Positions 1 through 6,996 of a DNA stretch of 64,000 nucleotides are shown piece after piece. The first letter of the stretch is position 1. Each line of letters opens with the position of its first letter. The DNA lies in contig NZ_CP015600.1 in the NCBI RefSeq assembly GCF_001647715.1, forward strand, positions 4,216,001 to 4,280,000. Direction: 5' to 3'. Made by a program: the position numbers and the translations under genes. The notes under the pieces are model-generated. The model made no database searches and was not told where the DNA came from. It saw nothing but the letters and a program-made list of their open reading frames with translations. The DNA is from Pseudomonas antarctica (GTDB taxonomy: Bacteria > Pseudomonadota > Gammaproteobacteria > Pseudomonadales > Pseudomonadaceae).

Positions 1-62
1 TCGGCCACCCCGAGGATTTCATTTTTGAATAGAGCGGGTTTTATATTGCGCGCACGGGCCAT
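1..62 (-). CDS. Phage replication protein, N-terminal fragment
   Basis: The gene starts at an ATG (60-62) that overlaps the TAA of the gene before it (TAATG) and runs off the left edge. The visible residues begin MARARNIKPALFKNEILGVA. This N-terminus is typical of phage helix-turn-helix replication-initiation or helicase-loader proteins. It is the last visible gene of the minus-strand operon that begins with the Cro-like gene, so it sits where lambda has gene O. Only about 20 residues are visible, so the assignment rests on the N-terminus and position. Confidence 0.6.
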   Translation of the reverse strand, partial: MARARNIKPALFKNEILGVA

Positions 63-733
63 TACACAGCCTCCTGTGTCTTTGCAAAAGAACTGATAAG
101 GCCGTCTACATCCTCAAACCACTCACCATGACGACGGAGCGCGGCAAAGCGCTTGTGAAGTTCTTGCTCAATATCCGCCGGGATTATTGCCAGGGTCGCG
201 AGAATAGCTCCGGCCCCAGTTTGCAAAGACTTGATTCGTCCTTGAACGTCGCTAGTGCGGCCGATCTTGATCATTCCCGTAATTGGATGGCGAACGATAT
301 AGGTCTTGGTAGACGAGGCTTTGTGGTCGAGGAAAGACTTGTTGCACTGGATGTAGAACGGGATGAGGGTTGCCTCGGCGTAAAACAGCGCGCTGCAATG
401 AAACCGCATGGTCTCCGCGATATATGGGTATTTTTCAAAGAGTGGAGCGATGCCTCTCAAGTGCTCTCGGCCAGTTTCTATTTCGTCGAGCGCAGCCCTA
501 GCCTGCTCTCTATCCATATGATCCAAGTCGCCCAAATTAATTGATCCGACCTTCTGGCTCGCGAGGGACATGAACTTAAAAGCCCACTCATAGGCTACAG
601 CCATGGTGGCTGTCCCGGCCTGTATCGCGAGAATCTCTTCCGAGATCACTTCTTTCCGCGCCACGTTTTCAGCAATCGAAAAACGTGGCGCGGAATTGAT
701 TGGGGTATTGATCGTTTCTGTTGGATGGTGCAT
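62..733 (-). CDS. Phage protein with C-terminal T5orf172/GIY-YIG-like domain
   Basis: This 223-residue protein has an N-terminal half of unknown function. Its C-terminal region (about residues 140-215) contains TYIVRHPITGMIKIGRT, then ELHKRFAALRRHGEWFE. This matches the T5orf172/MUG113 branch of the GIY-YIG nuclease-like fold found in many phage early proteins. I chose the ATG at 733 because a GGAG lies seven bases upstream; a GTG at 745 is in frame. It follows the Cro-like operon on the minus strand and is coupled to the replication gene by a TAATG overlap. The nuclease activity is inferred from the family, not shown. Confidence 0.7.
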   Translation of the reverse strand: MHHPTETINTPINSAPRFSIAENVARKEVISEEILAIQAGTATMAVAYEWAFKFMSLASQKVGSINLGDLDHMDREQARAALDEIETGREHLRGIAPLFEKYPYIAETMRFHCSALFYAEATLIPFYIQCNKSFLDHKASSTKTYIVRHPITGMIKIGRTSDVQGRIKSLQTGAGAILATLAIIPADIEQELHKRFAALRRHGEWFEDVDGLISSFAKTQEAV

Positions 734-760
734 GATTTGCTCCACAACGCGTTGAAGAGA

Positions 761-787
761 GCCGGGTCACTACCCCGGCTTTTTTTT
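761..787 (+). terminator. Hairpin with T-run on the plus strand
   Basis: GCCGGG and CCCGGC pair across a seven-base loop and are followed by eight T on the plus strand. No plus-strand gene ends here, so it may block antisense transcription. In the minus direction the hairpin lacks a T-run and lies in the leader of the 62-733 gene. Confidence 0.45.
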
Positions 788-821
788 GCCTTGAATTTGG
801 CAGAGGCCCTCTGGATTACCC

Positions 822-1028
822 TTAAGAGTCCCTGCCAGAGGCCCTCATTGGGGTAACCAACTGAAGGACTGGTGCCTTCTTCCGGCCGACCTCTGAAAGC
901 GCCCCGCTTGCGATTGATGTTTCCATCATTGCGTTGATGGCCTGGGCAAAACTCCACCCGTTCTGACGCATCAACCCCTCCACTGCTTGCCGCGTTTTAG
1001 GCGGCAACTTTTCAAGCTCAATGCTCAT
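822..1028 (-). CDS. Small phage protein, unknown
   Basis: This is a 68-residue protein starting MSIELEKLPPKTRQAVEGL. The ATG at 1028 is preceded by a clear GGAGG. The sequence is short and predicted helical, with a MRQNGWSFAQAINAMME segment that could be a DNA-binding or dimerisation helix pair. It lies between an Arc-like protein and the GIY-YIG-like protein in the Cro operon. I do not recognise a family with certainty. Confidence 0.6.
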   Translation of the reverse strand: MSIELEKLPPKTRQAVEGLMRQNGWSFAQAINAMMETSIASGALSEVGRKKAPVLQLVTPMRASGRDS

Positions 1029-1047
1029 TCGGGCCTCCAAAAGGCCT

Positions 1048-1248
1048 CTAGCCCGCGATATCTTCTTGTTTGTCCTGCATGAGCTCTTCGATGACACCGT
1101 TGGAAACTGCCCACTCGATGATTTCGTAGAGATACGTGGCGTGCTGCATACGGGTTTTGCTGGCGGCTTTACGCAGAATCCGATCAAGCACTGGTTCGAA
1201 ACGAACCTTCACCGGGATGGCGCGCTTTTGATTGGGGTCCATGTACAT
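1048..1248 (-). CDS. Small Arc/ribbon-helix-helix-like phage protein
   Basis: This 66-residue protein contains RAIPVKVRFEPVLDRILRK followed by a second helical segment, TYLYEIIEWAVSNGVIEEL. A short beta strand followed by two helices suits the ribbon-helix-helix fold of Arc-like regulators, an inference from pattern only. The ATG at 1248 has AGGAG nine bases upstream. It is the second gene of the minus-strand early operon, so it could regulate early transcription. Confidence 0.6.
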   Translation of the reverse strand: MYMDPNQKRAIPVKVRFEPVLDRILRKAASKTRMQHATYLYEIIEWAVSNGVIEELMQDKQEDIAG

Positions 1249-1278
1249 ACTTCGATGCTCCTGGCTGATGAATTGGGT

Positions 1279-1479
1279 TTAAGCAGCAATTGGGTAGAGA
1301 TCGGGGCGCAACTCGTGCCGAGGCACACCGGTTGCGCTCTCGATGCGAAGTGCCTGACGTGCGGGCACACCCCTGGCCTTCCAGTAGGAGACCGCCATAG
1401 GAGTGACTCCCAGGAGCAAGGCAAGGGCTTTGCCGGAACCGGCAGCCAAAATTGCGCGTTCTAGAGGTGTTGGTTTCAT
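1279..1479 (-). CDS. Cro-like regulator (YdaS family)
   Basis: This 66-residue helix-turn-helix protein carries GSGKALALLLGVTPMAVSYW followed by the hallmark SATGVPRHELRPDLYP end of the YdaS/Cro-like family. Either ATG at 1479 or 1485 is possible; a GGCGGA motif lies just upstream. It is transcribed away from the repressor gene at 1563 and heads the replication operon, so by analogy with lambda it is the lytic-side regulator. It presumably binds the operators at 1498-1564. Confidence 0.8.
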   Translation of the reverse strand: MKPTPLERAILAAGSGKALALLLGVTPMAVSYWKARGVPARQALRIESATGVPRHELRPDLYPIAA

Positions 1480-1562
1480 AAACATTCCGCCGTCGGCGAG
1501 TAAACATAACTCAACGATACGTTTATTTAATAAACATAGCAACACGAGTAAACTTTCTGTTT
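1480..1562. promoter_or_regulatory. Repressor/Cro divergent promoter region with operators
   Basis: Three related sites lie between the divergent regulators. They are GAGTAAACATAACTC at 1498-1512, the near-perfect palindrome GTTTATTTAATAAAC at 1521-1535, and GTAAAC-N5-GTTTAT at 1548-1564. The last overlaps the repressor start codon. The half-site GTTTAT/ATAAAC recurs at the PL-like promoter at 2396-2449, as expected for one repressor acting at both control regions. That the repressor binds here is inferred from layout. Confidence 0.7.
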
Positions 1563-2294
1563 ATGAAAATCGAACATTCAGGCGACCGCCTCAGGCAATT
1601 CACTGCCCCTAGAAGCATCACGCCGACCTGGCTCGCGGATAAATTCGGGGTTTCCACTCAATCGGTGAACAACTGGTTCAGTCGCGGCGTGCCCAAGAAA
1701 GACCTCTATCGGGTCAGTCAGGAATTGGGGATTCGCTTTGAGTGGCTCGACAGTGGCGACGGCCTTCCTTTGATGGAGGGTATTGGCGATGCGAGGGATC
1801 GAGACGCATCGGGCGCGCTGTCAGAGATTGAAGCGTGGGATGACGACACCCCGCTTAGGCCTGATGAGGTTTGGCTCCCCTTCTTGGAAGAGGTTGAGCT
1901 TGATGCCGGCCCTGGTATGTTTGCAGTAGAAGAAAGCCCTAGCGCAAAACTGCGCTTCTTTAAGCAGGACCTGCGCCGCAACAGTGTGCAGTTCGATAAA
2001 GCCAAGTGCGTGTCGGTAAGCGGGAACAGCATGGTGCCCGTTCTGCGAGATGGCGCGACAGTCGGTGTAAACGTTGGGAAGAACTCCCTCAAGGATGTGG
2101 TCGATGGAGAGATGTACGCCATCAATCACAACGGACAGCTCCGCGTTAAGCAGGTCTATCGCCTCCCCACGGGCCTAAGATTCAGAAGCTACAATCGCGA
2201 CGAGTACCCTGACGAGGATTACACGTTCGCCGAAATCCAAGAGCAGCAAATCTCCATCATTGGTCACGTCTTCTGGTGGGCAATGTTCTCCTAA
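1563..2294 (+). CDS. Prophage repressor, CI/LexA-type (HTH + S24 peptidase)
   Basis: This 243-residue protein has an N-terminal helix-turn-helix (about residues 20-55, LADKFGVSTQSVNNWFSRG) and a C-terminal S24 peptidase domain. The catalytic serine is in SGNSM (Ser156) and the lysine in RVKQV (Lys196). An Ala-Gly pair in ELDAGPG near residue 115 fits the self-cleavage site. Such repressors hold the lysogenic state and are inactivated by RecA-stimulated autocleavage after DNA damage. The start codon overlaps an operator, which suggests autoregulation. A terminator follows, then the PL-like promoter. Confidence 0.93.
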   Translation: MKIEHSGDRLRQFTAPRSITPTWLADKFGVSTQSVNNWFSRGVPKKDLYRVSQELGIRFEWLDSGDGLPLMEGIGDARDRDASGALSEIEAWDDDTPLRPDEVWLPFLEEVELDAGPGMFAVEESPSAKLRFFKQDLRRNSVQFDKAKCVSVSGNSMVPVLRDGATVGVNVGKNSLKDVVDGEMYAINHNGQLRVKQVYRLPTGLRFRSYNRDEYPDEDYTFAEIQEQQISIIGHVFWWAMFS

Positions 2295-2316
2295 CACCAG
2301 TCCACGCTATCCAATC

Positions 2317-2342
2317 AAGCCCGGCCAAGCGCCGGGCTTTTT
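2317..2342 (+). terminator. Terminator after the repressor gene
   Basis: AAGCCCGGC and GCCGGGCTT form a nine-base stem around a five-base loop, continuing into a run of T. It lies just after the repressor stop and before the PL-like promoter, so it separates the two transcripts. Confidence 0.85.
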
Positions 2343-2395
2343 GTGCCCGCGATTTGACCTTCACGCCGTCCCCGCCCATGCCGTCCTGGCAGTCC

Positions 2396-2449
2396 AAATA
2401 AACAAAATAAACATTTTGTGTTGACGCGTTTATAAACGTGTTGTTTACT
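2396..2449 (+). promoter_or_regulatory. PL-like early promoter with operators
   Basis: A -35 box TTGACG (2421-2426) and a -10 box TTTACT (2444-2449) are 17 bases apart. The spacer holds a perfect 12-base palindrome, CGTTTATAAACG (2427-2438). Two direct ATAAAC half-sites precede the -35 box. The same half-site occurs in the repressor/Cro intergenic region. The promoter points into the early recombination operon, so it is the likely lambda PL equivalent under repressor control. Confidence 0.75.
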
Positions 2450-2500
2450 AGCTCCATCGCAGCGACTTACGAGGGACTGCGAAGGGCCTCAGGGCCTGAC

Positions 2501-2512
2501 CGCTCTTTAACA
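2501..2512 (+). promoter_or_regulatory. boxA-like antitermination element
   Basis: CGCTCTTTAACA matches the core of lambda and rRNA boxA (CGCTCTTTA / TGCTCTTTAACA), the RNA site for NusB-NusE loading. It lies about 50 bases downstream of the PL-like promoter in an untranslated leader (2450-2772) that holds no convincing gene. I see no obvious boxB hairpin beside it. It probably allows the long early transcript to pass internal terminators. Confidence 0.7.
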
Positions 2513-2772
2513 GCTCAAGACCTTCGCAGATCGATCCCCGGCAACGGGCACAGTGCGAACAATAAATTCGATCTCCACGCCAGCTCTGGAACTGGCCGCA
2601 CCTTCCATATGAGGGTGCGCGAAACCACGCACACAAACCGGCAAAGCATCGAACACGAAATGTGCTAACGCCGGTGAGAGACGACTCGGTAGTTGTGAGT
2701 GGTGGAGACAACAGATTTCACTGGCAGGCCTTCGCAAGAGGGCCTGACGGGAAATCAACCAGGTGCAGAACG

Positions 2773-3261
2773 ATGTGCCACGAGACTAAGCGATCCAGCA
2801 CCTGCAGGGTGGATAAAAGCCTTGCTGAGTTTCACCGAAACAAGGCTCGAAAAGACGGCGTCGCCTCCGAGTGCAAATCATGCTGGAGGCAGGGAAGGAC
2901 AGATCTAGGCAGGGAGCAGAAGGTAAAGCGGAAAGAAATGCTTGAGTCATTCAAAGAGCTTGAATATCGGCTCTGCCAGGTTTGCAGTGCGCAGAAATAC
3001 AAGACCGAATTTCTTACCTCGGCTGGAAATGAGCGCGACCATAGAAGCACCTGCAATACCTGCATGAATTCCAAGCGCAGGCCTAGATCGACCAAGACAA
3101 AATCTCAACTTCGAGCGGGCCTATCCCCGTCGTATGTTCGCGGCCTTCTGTCTAGAGGGGCTGCTAGTGCAGCAGATATCCCGGAATCGTTGGTGGCAGT
3201 TAAAGCCCTTCAAATCCAGATAATTCGATTGGCAAAGGACATAGAAAATGAAAAACGCTGA
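2773..3261 (+). CDS. Phage zinc-ribbon protein, endonuclease VII-like arrangement
   Basis: This 162-residue basic protein has paired-cysteine modules. The second is complete: CQVC, a KYKTEF segment, then CNTC. The first has ECKSC downstream but only one cysteine upstream (TCRVDKSLAEFH), so it looks degenerate. This CxxC / DG..CxxC layout occurs in HNH and recombination-endonuclease-VII-type zinc fingers, but I see no catalytic HNH residues. The ATG at 2773 has an AGGTG seven bases upstream; an earlier in-frame ATG at 2662 is possible. It is the first gene after the boxA leader and overlaps the next gene. Confidence 0.65.
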   Translation: MCHETKRSSTCRVDKSLAEFHRNKARKDGVASECKSCWRQGRTDLGREQKVKRKEMLESFKELEYRLCQVCSAQKYKTEFLTSAGNERDHRSTCNTCMNSKRRPRSTKTKSQLRAGLSPSYVRGLLSRGAASAADIPESLVAVKALQIQIIRLAKDIENEKR

Positions 3262-3448
3262 AGCACTACGGAAAAATCTGGCCGATGTCTTTCGCCAGCT
3301 GCAAGCCGGTGAAATCAACGCCAAGGACGCCTCTGAGCTGGCAAATCTGGGCGGCAAGATGATCAACAGCGCCAAGGTGCAAGTCGAGTATTTCGCGCTT
3401 CGCAAAGAGGCGCCGCGGATTGCATGGCTCGAGCAGGATGCCGAATAG
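3248..3448 (+). CDS. Small helical phage protein, unknown
   Basis: This 66-residue protein is mostly helical, containing ALRKNLADVFRQLQAGEINA and LANLGGKMINSAKVQVEYFA. Its start overlaps the end of the zinc-ribbon gene, so the two are probably translationally coupled. I infer a small DNA-associated or regulatory early protein of unknown role. Confidence 0.65.
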   Translation: MKNAEALRKNLADVFRQLQAGEINAKDASELANLGGKMINSAKVQVEYFALRKEAPRIAWLEQDAE

Positions 3449-3503
3449 GACAGCCAGCGCCACGACAGCCTGTCGTTAACTGCCCGATCCTCTCTATGAG
3501 AGC

Positions 3504-3624
3504 GCATCGGATATAGCTCGGCCTTCTGCGTGATAGCAGGGTGGCCACCTTGTCCTGAGCCTGAGCGGATTTTGTCGCGGCGAAGACGGACAACACTCGG
3601 AGGGATTCGAGCTATATCCGATGC
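3504..3624. repeat. 17-base perfect inverted repeat in a gene-poor leader
   Basis: GCATCGGATATAGCTCG (3504-3520) and its exact reverse complement (3608-3624) enclose 87 bases. The surrounding stretch 3449-4129 has no convincing gene on either strand. The repeat would form a long stem in the early transcript, closing a domain of its own. It could be a small RNA, a processing site or a remnant of a mobile element; the sequence does not decide. Confidence 0.6.
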
Positions 3625-3811
3625 GGATGCACGCCCAGGCTGATGGGCAGCGACGCAGGCTCGCAAGTGGGGCGCCGACGGACTTCGGTTGATCGGCTCG
3701 GTTGAACCTGACACTTCACACCCAACCCGGAGATCAGCACCGGGCATCTGCATCACCCATTCAATAGGTGGCCACCGCCTTCCCAGTGAGCGAACAACAG
3801 GAGATACGGCC

Positions 3812-3820
3812 ATGAAGTAG
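3812..3820 (+). other. Possible two-codon minigene (Met-Lys-stop)
   Basis: ATG AAG TAG is preceded by AGGAG at the normal eight-base spacing. Lambda carries comparable two-codon bar minigenes, whose translation sequesters tRNA. It could equally be the intact start of a decayed gene. It lies in the gene-poor stretch 3449-4129. Confidence 0.25.
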
Positions 3821-4129
3821 ATCAACGATTCATCCGCGTGGCGTAGCAAGCCTGAAGGCTTCGCCCAACACCCTAACAGGCAGCGGACAGCAGGGCCGAC
3901 GATGTCACCGCGCATCAGCCAGGGAGCTGGCAGGCCCAACCAAAACGAAGACGAACACCGCAGGCGAGTCCGAGGGCATAGCTGGCCAGACTCGACACAT
4001 CCCGGGCAGTGCCGGGCGCCTGCACCCTTCCCCACCTCTACCCGTCAGCACTCCTCCCCCGCGCCCATCGGCAAACAGCGGGAGGAATGAGTGTTGACGA
4101 ATACAGGTGAACCAAAAGAGGAATTAGCG

Positions 4130-4381
4130 ATGAAAGCTTTAAATCGCATCCGAGTATCGACGTACATCATGGGCTACGAGTCCGGATTCGAAGACTTCAC
4201 GGTCGAGGAATTCCGCTACTGCCTGGGCATCTTCAAATCCGATCAACACCGCACCGCAGGCGACTTCACGCCGCTGTGTGAACTGTACGAGCGCGGCCCC
4301 GAATCCGAAAACGACTACATCCCGAACTACGGGAGCTACGTCACTAACCTTGTTCAAGGCTGGTCCGATCTGCCCGCCTAA
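4130..4381 (+). CDS. Small phage protein, unknown
   Basis: This 83-residue acidic protein begins MKALNRIRVSTYIMGYESGF and contains EEFRYCLGIFKSDQH. The ATG at 4130 has an AGAGGAATT ribosome site. It opens a run of small early genes, each with its own strong ribosome site. I recognise no domain. Confidence 0.65.
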   Translation: MKALNRIRVSTYIMGYESGFEDFTVEEFRYCLGIFKSDQHRTAGDFTPLCELYERGPESENDYIPNYGSYVTNLVQGWSDLPA

Positions 4382-4409
4382 CCGGGTGAACCAACGAATG
4401 GAGAGAGTC

Positions 4410-4769
4410 ATGAGTGAGCAGTACATCGTGATCAGCCTTAAGCGCACCCATCGGCGGCACAAAGCAATCACCCTTTGGCGGCCAGATGACAAGGGCTACT
4501 GCTGGACGCTCGACAGGGCTGGCCGATACGAAGAGCCGCAAGTGCTTGAGCATCTTGGCTACTACAACAGTGGCTGCTCGAACATAGCCGTGCCGTTAGC
4601 ACTCGTCCAGCGCTTGGCGAGAGAGGTTGAGTACGACACCAAAGAATTTGGCGACTGCCTTGCGAACAATGCAGCAACTTGGAAGCAGCTTCTCGCAGCT
4701 GTGATCCGACAGACCGAATACCAATCGAAGCCCGAATATCGCGGCGCTCGATACCCGAAAGCCGCCTAA
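4410..4769 (+). CDS. Small phage protein, unknown
   Basis: This 119-residue protein starts MSEQYIVISLKRTHRRHK. The ATG at 4410 has GGAGAG upstream; an ATG at 4398 is in frame but has a poorer ribosome site. The sequence LWRPDDKGYCWTLDRAGRYE resembles short phage-encoded early proteins of pseudomonads, but I cannot assign a function. Confidence 0.65.
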   Translation: MSEQYIVISLKRTHRRHKAITLWRPDDKGYCWTLDRAGRYEEPQVLEHLGYYNSGCSNIAVPLALVQRLAREVEYDTKEFGDCLANNAATWKQLLAAVIRQTEYQSKPEYRGARYPKAA

Positions 4770-4790
4770 CCCCAAACACTGGAGGTCGCC

Positions 4791-5033
4791 ATGAGCGATT
4801 GGATCAGGGTTGAGGACATGCTCCCGGAGAACAACACCCACGTACTGGTTTCGTGTGTTGGTGGGAATGTCGATATTTCCTTCTTCTGCCTGAACCGTGA
4901 GTTTCTGCGTGGCGCCGGCAATAGCTATTCGAGAAGTAGCCTGGGCAAGCCATCAGGATTCTTCCAGATCAGCCACCAGTACGGCTACCAAATCACCCAC
5001 TGGCAGCCACGGCCAGCACCAGCAACCGAATAA
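4791..5033 (+). CDS. DUF551-domain phage protein
   Basis: This 80-residue protein matches the DUF551 pattern at both ends: SDWIRVEDMLPENNTHVLV at the start and ITHWQPRPAPA at the end. DUF551 proteins are common small phage and prophage proteins of unknown function. The ATG follows CTGGAGG. It belongs to the early small-gene run. Confidence 0.8.
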   Translation: MSDWIRVEDMLPENNTHVLVSCVGGNVDISFFCLNREFLRGAGNSYSRSSLGKPSGFFQISHQYGYQITHWQPRPAPATE

Positions 5034-5052
5034 CGCCACCCTGGAGGCGACC

Positions 5053-5319
5053 ATGCACCCTGACATCCAAATGCGCCGCGACATCGTCGACGGCCTGCAT
5101 CAGCGTTCCCGTCTCGCCACCATTGAGCTGTATCGGCTAATTGGTCGGCCTGAGCCAGTGGTCACCTTCCGGATGATGGTGAAGCCGGCGGGCCGCGACT
5201 TCTTCCATGTGGTGGATAGCCAGACCAATAAGGTCATGGGGTTCCGTCGCAACCACAACGAAGCCTGCGCCCTCGCCCGGAGCCTGGAGACTCGCCATGC
5301 CAACCAGCTACGCGGATAG
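5053..5319 (+). CDS. Small phage protein, unknown
   Basis: This 88-residue protein begins MHPDIQMRRDIVDGLHQRS. The ATG at 5053 is preceded by CTGGAGG. A segment FFHVVDSQTNKVMGFRRNH looks like a short beta meander. No family recognised. Its 3' end overlaps the next gene by 23 bases. Confidence 0.65.
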   Translation: MHPDIQMRRDIVDGLHQRSRLATIELYRLIGRPEPVVTFRMMVKPAGRDFFHVVDSQTNKVMGFRRNHNEACALARSLETRHANQLRG

Positions 5320-5527
5320 CGCCCAGGCCAGGGAGTCCGACAGGCGCTGGGATTTGCCGAACTTCGGGAAGAAACAGCACGTCGACCTGTTCCATGAATA
5401 CACGGCGGACAACCTGGCTGAGCGTGAGGCGCGCCGACTCAAAGAGCGGGCAAGCCTAAAGCTGCGCATCGGCGCAGCCATTGCGCAGATGGAGTTGGTT
5501 TGCCCGCCAGCAGGCGGTATCGAATGA
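5297..5527 (+). CDS. Small phage protein, unknown
   Basis: This 76-residue protein starts MPTSYADSAQARESDRRWD and has a helical, highly charged C-terminal part (EREARRLKERASLKLR). GGAGA lies upstream of the ATG at 5297. It overlaps the genes on both sides, by 23 bases upstream and by ATGA downstream, which suggests coupled translation. Confidence 0.65.
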   Translation: MPTSYADSAQARESDRRWDLPNFGKKQHVDLFHEYTADNLAEREARRLKERASLKLRIGAAIAQMELVCPPAGGIE

Positions 5528-5751
5528 ACATCGCGCAGCGAGACCACCAGAACGCCGTGAGCTGGATCGAGGGCGAGATCGACAACATGATTCGCGACCT
5601 GGGCAAGGCCAATGCCAGCGCGGCGGCAACATCATGCGTCACCTTGGCCTTCATGCTGCGGGTCATTGACGAAGCCGAGCATCGTTATTTCCGGGCGCGC
5701 ATCGACAAAATCTACGCCAACTACAACGCCTCCACCTCTACCGCCGCTTGA
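5524..5751 (+). CDS. Small phage protein, unknown
   Basis: This 75-residue, mostly helical protein starts MNIAQRDHQNAVSWIEGEID. The start overlaps the previous stop as ATGA. A moderately hydrophobic helix (SCVTLAFMLRVIDEAEHRYF) lies in the middle. No family recognised. Confidence 0.65.
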   Translation: MNIAQRDHQNAVSWIEGEIDNMIRDLGKANASAAATSCVTLAFMLRVIDEAEHRYFRARIDKIYANYNASTSTAA

Positions 5752-5809
5752 CGGCGTAACCAAACCACAAACACTTTCAATGCTGCGCCAGGCGCGGCGA
5801 GGTATCGTC

Positions 5810-6943
5810 ATGTCCACAAATCCTAAAAATGCACCCGCACAGGAATCGCTCGAAATGAGTGAAGCCGAAGATGCGCAAAAGGCTGTATCCCCTGCGGTGG
5901 CGGTTACCGACATCGCTGAATATCGGCCCCACGAAGAACAAATCGTTCGCCTGGAAACAACCTACGCGAAGCTGGTCGTGGATTGCTCAACGAGTGAGGG
6001 CCTGGCAAATGCGAAAGAGGTTCGCGTAGATATACGCGACGTGCGCTATGCCCTGGCAAACACCACCAAGACGGCGTTGGTTCCATATCAGCAAAAGGTC
6101 AAAGAGGCTCAGGCCCGCGTCAACCAGGTCAAGGAATTCGGTGAAACCCTCAGGGCTCGCGTCCTCGTACTTGAAGAACCAATTGACGAAGCGATCAAGG
6201 CCGAGGAGAAGCGCGTCGCCGACGCTAAGGCTGAGAAAGAGCGCCTGGAGCAGGAGCGAATCGAAGCCATCCGGGCAAAAATTACCCGTTTCAGTTCTGT
6301 CGCTGCCGCGTACGCAAGCCGCAGCGCTGCCGACGTCGCCGGAATTCTGCAAGGCGTTAAGGAGTCGGTGATCCTGCCCGAAGAATATGGCGAATTTGAA
6401 GCTGAAGGCACCATCGCTCGAGACAACGCAATTGAGCAGCTGGAAGCGCTACACAAGGCTGCCATTGATCGAGAGGAAGCTGCTGCCAAGTTGCTGGCTC
6501 AGCAGAAAGAACTGGACGAGCTGCACGAGAAGCAACGCATCGCCGACGCTGAGGCTGAAGAACTGCGTAAGCAGCGCGCCGAGGAAGACCGTCTGCGGTT
6601 AAAGAAGCAGCAGGACGAACTGGACCAGCAGCGTCGCGACATGGAAGCCCAGCAACGCCAACAGCGCGAGCGCGACGCCCAATATCAGCGTGACCAGGAA
6701 GAGCTGGCCCGTCTGCGCGCCCAAGCTGCCGCGCCGGTCCCGGTCCCGGTCATTGCTACGGCTCCTGCCTCGATCGAAGCGAAGGCCGAGGTCGCACCAG
6801 TCAGCTCACAGGCGACCGGCGCTGAACAGGACGATTTGACTACGACCGCGCCGGCAGTTGACGACATTGTCGAGGTTGTAGCGCTGGGCTTCGACGTACC
6901 TCTCGACACCGCCCGCGCTTGGCTACGCGCCATCCGCTTCTAA
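5810..6943 (+). CDS. Coiled-coil phage recombination-cluster protein
   Basis: This 377-residue protein is dominated by a coiled coil (about residues 40-310) rich in E, K, Q and R, followed by a proline/alanine linker and a short C-terminal helical tail (DVPLDTARAWLRAIRF). It lies directly before recT and the exonuclease gene. Proteins of this kind, some annotated DUF1351, often sit at this position in phage recombination modules, so a structural or accessory role there is plausible but inferred. The ATG at 5810 is supported by GCGAGG upstream and the start of the charged region. Confidence 0.7.
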   Translation: MSTNPKNAPAQESLEMSEAEDAQKAVSPAVAVTDIAEYRPHEEQIVRLETTYAKLVVDCSTSEGLANAKEVRVDIRDVRYALANTTKTALVPYQQKVKEAQARVNQVKEFGETLRARVLVLEEPIDEAIKAEEKRVADAKAEKERLEQERIEAIRAKITRFSSVAAAYASRSAADVAGILQGVKESVILPEEYGEFEAEGTIARDNAIEQLEALHKAAIDREEAAAKLLAQQKELDELHEKQRIADAEAEELRKQRAEEDRLRLKKQQDELDQQRRDMEAQQRQQRERDAQYQRDQEELARLRAQAAAPVPVPVIATAPASIEAKAEVAPVSSQATGAEQDDLTTTAPAVDDIVEVVALGFDVPLDTARAWLRAIRF

Positions 6944-6996
6944 CCACCCTTTCCACCCGAAAGCCGACACATTCCTTGTCGGCCAGGGAGAGCGCA

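Noticed and set aside
2438..2668. Open frame of 76 codons after the PL-like promoter
   Set aside because: Its start lies within the promoter spacer and -10 region and it runs through boxA, so it is more likely an untranslated leader.
3121..4035. Long open frame on the minus strand, 304 codons
   Set aside because: It overlaps the plus-strand genes and the inverted repeat, is very rich in Arg, Ser and Cys, and has no domain. It looks like a high-GC artefact.
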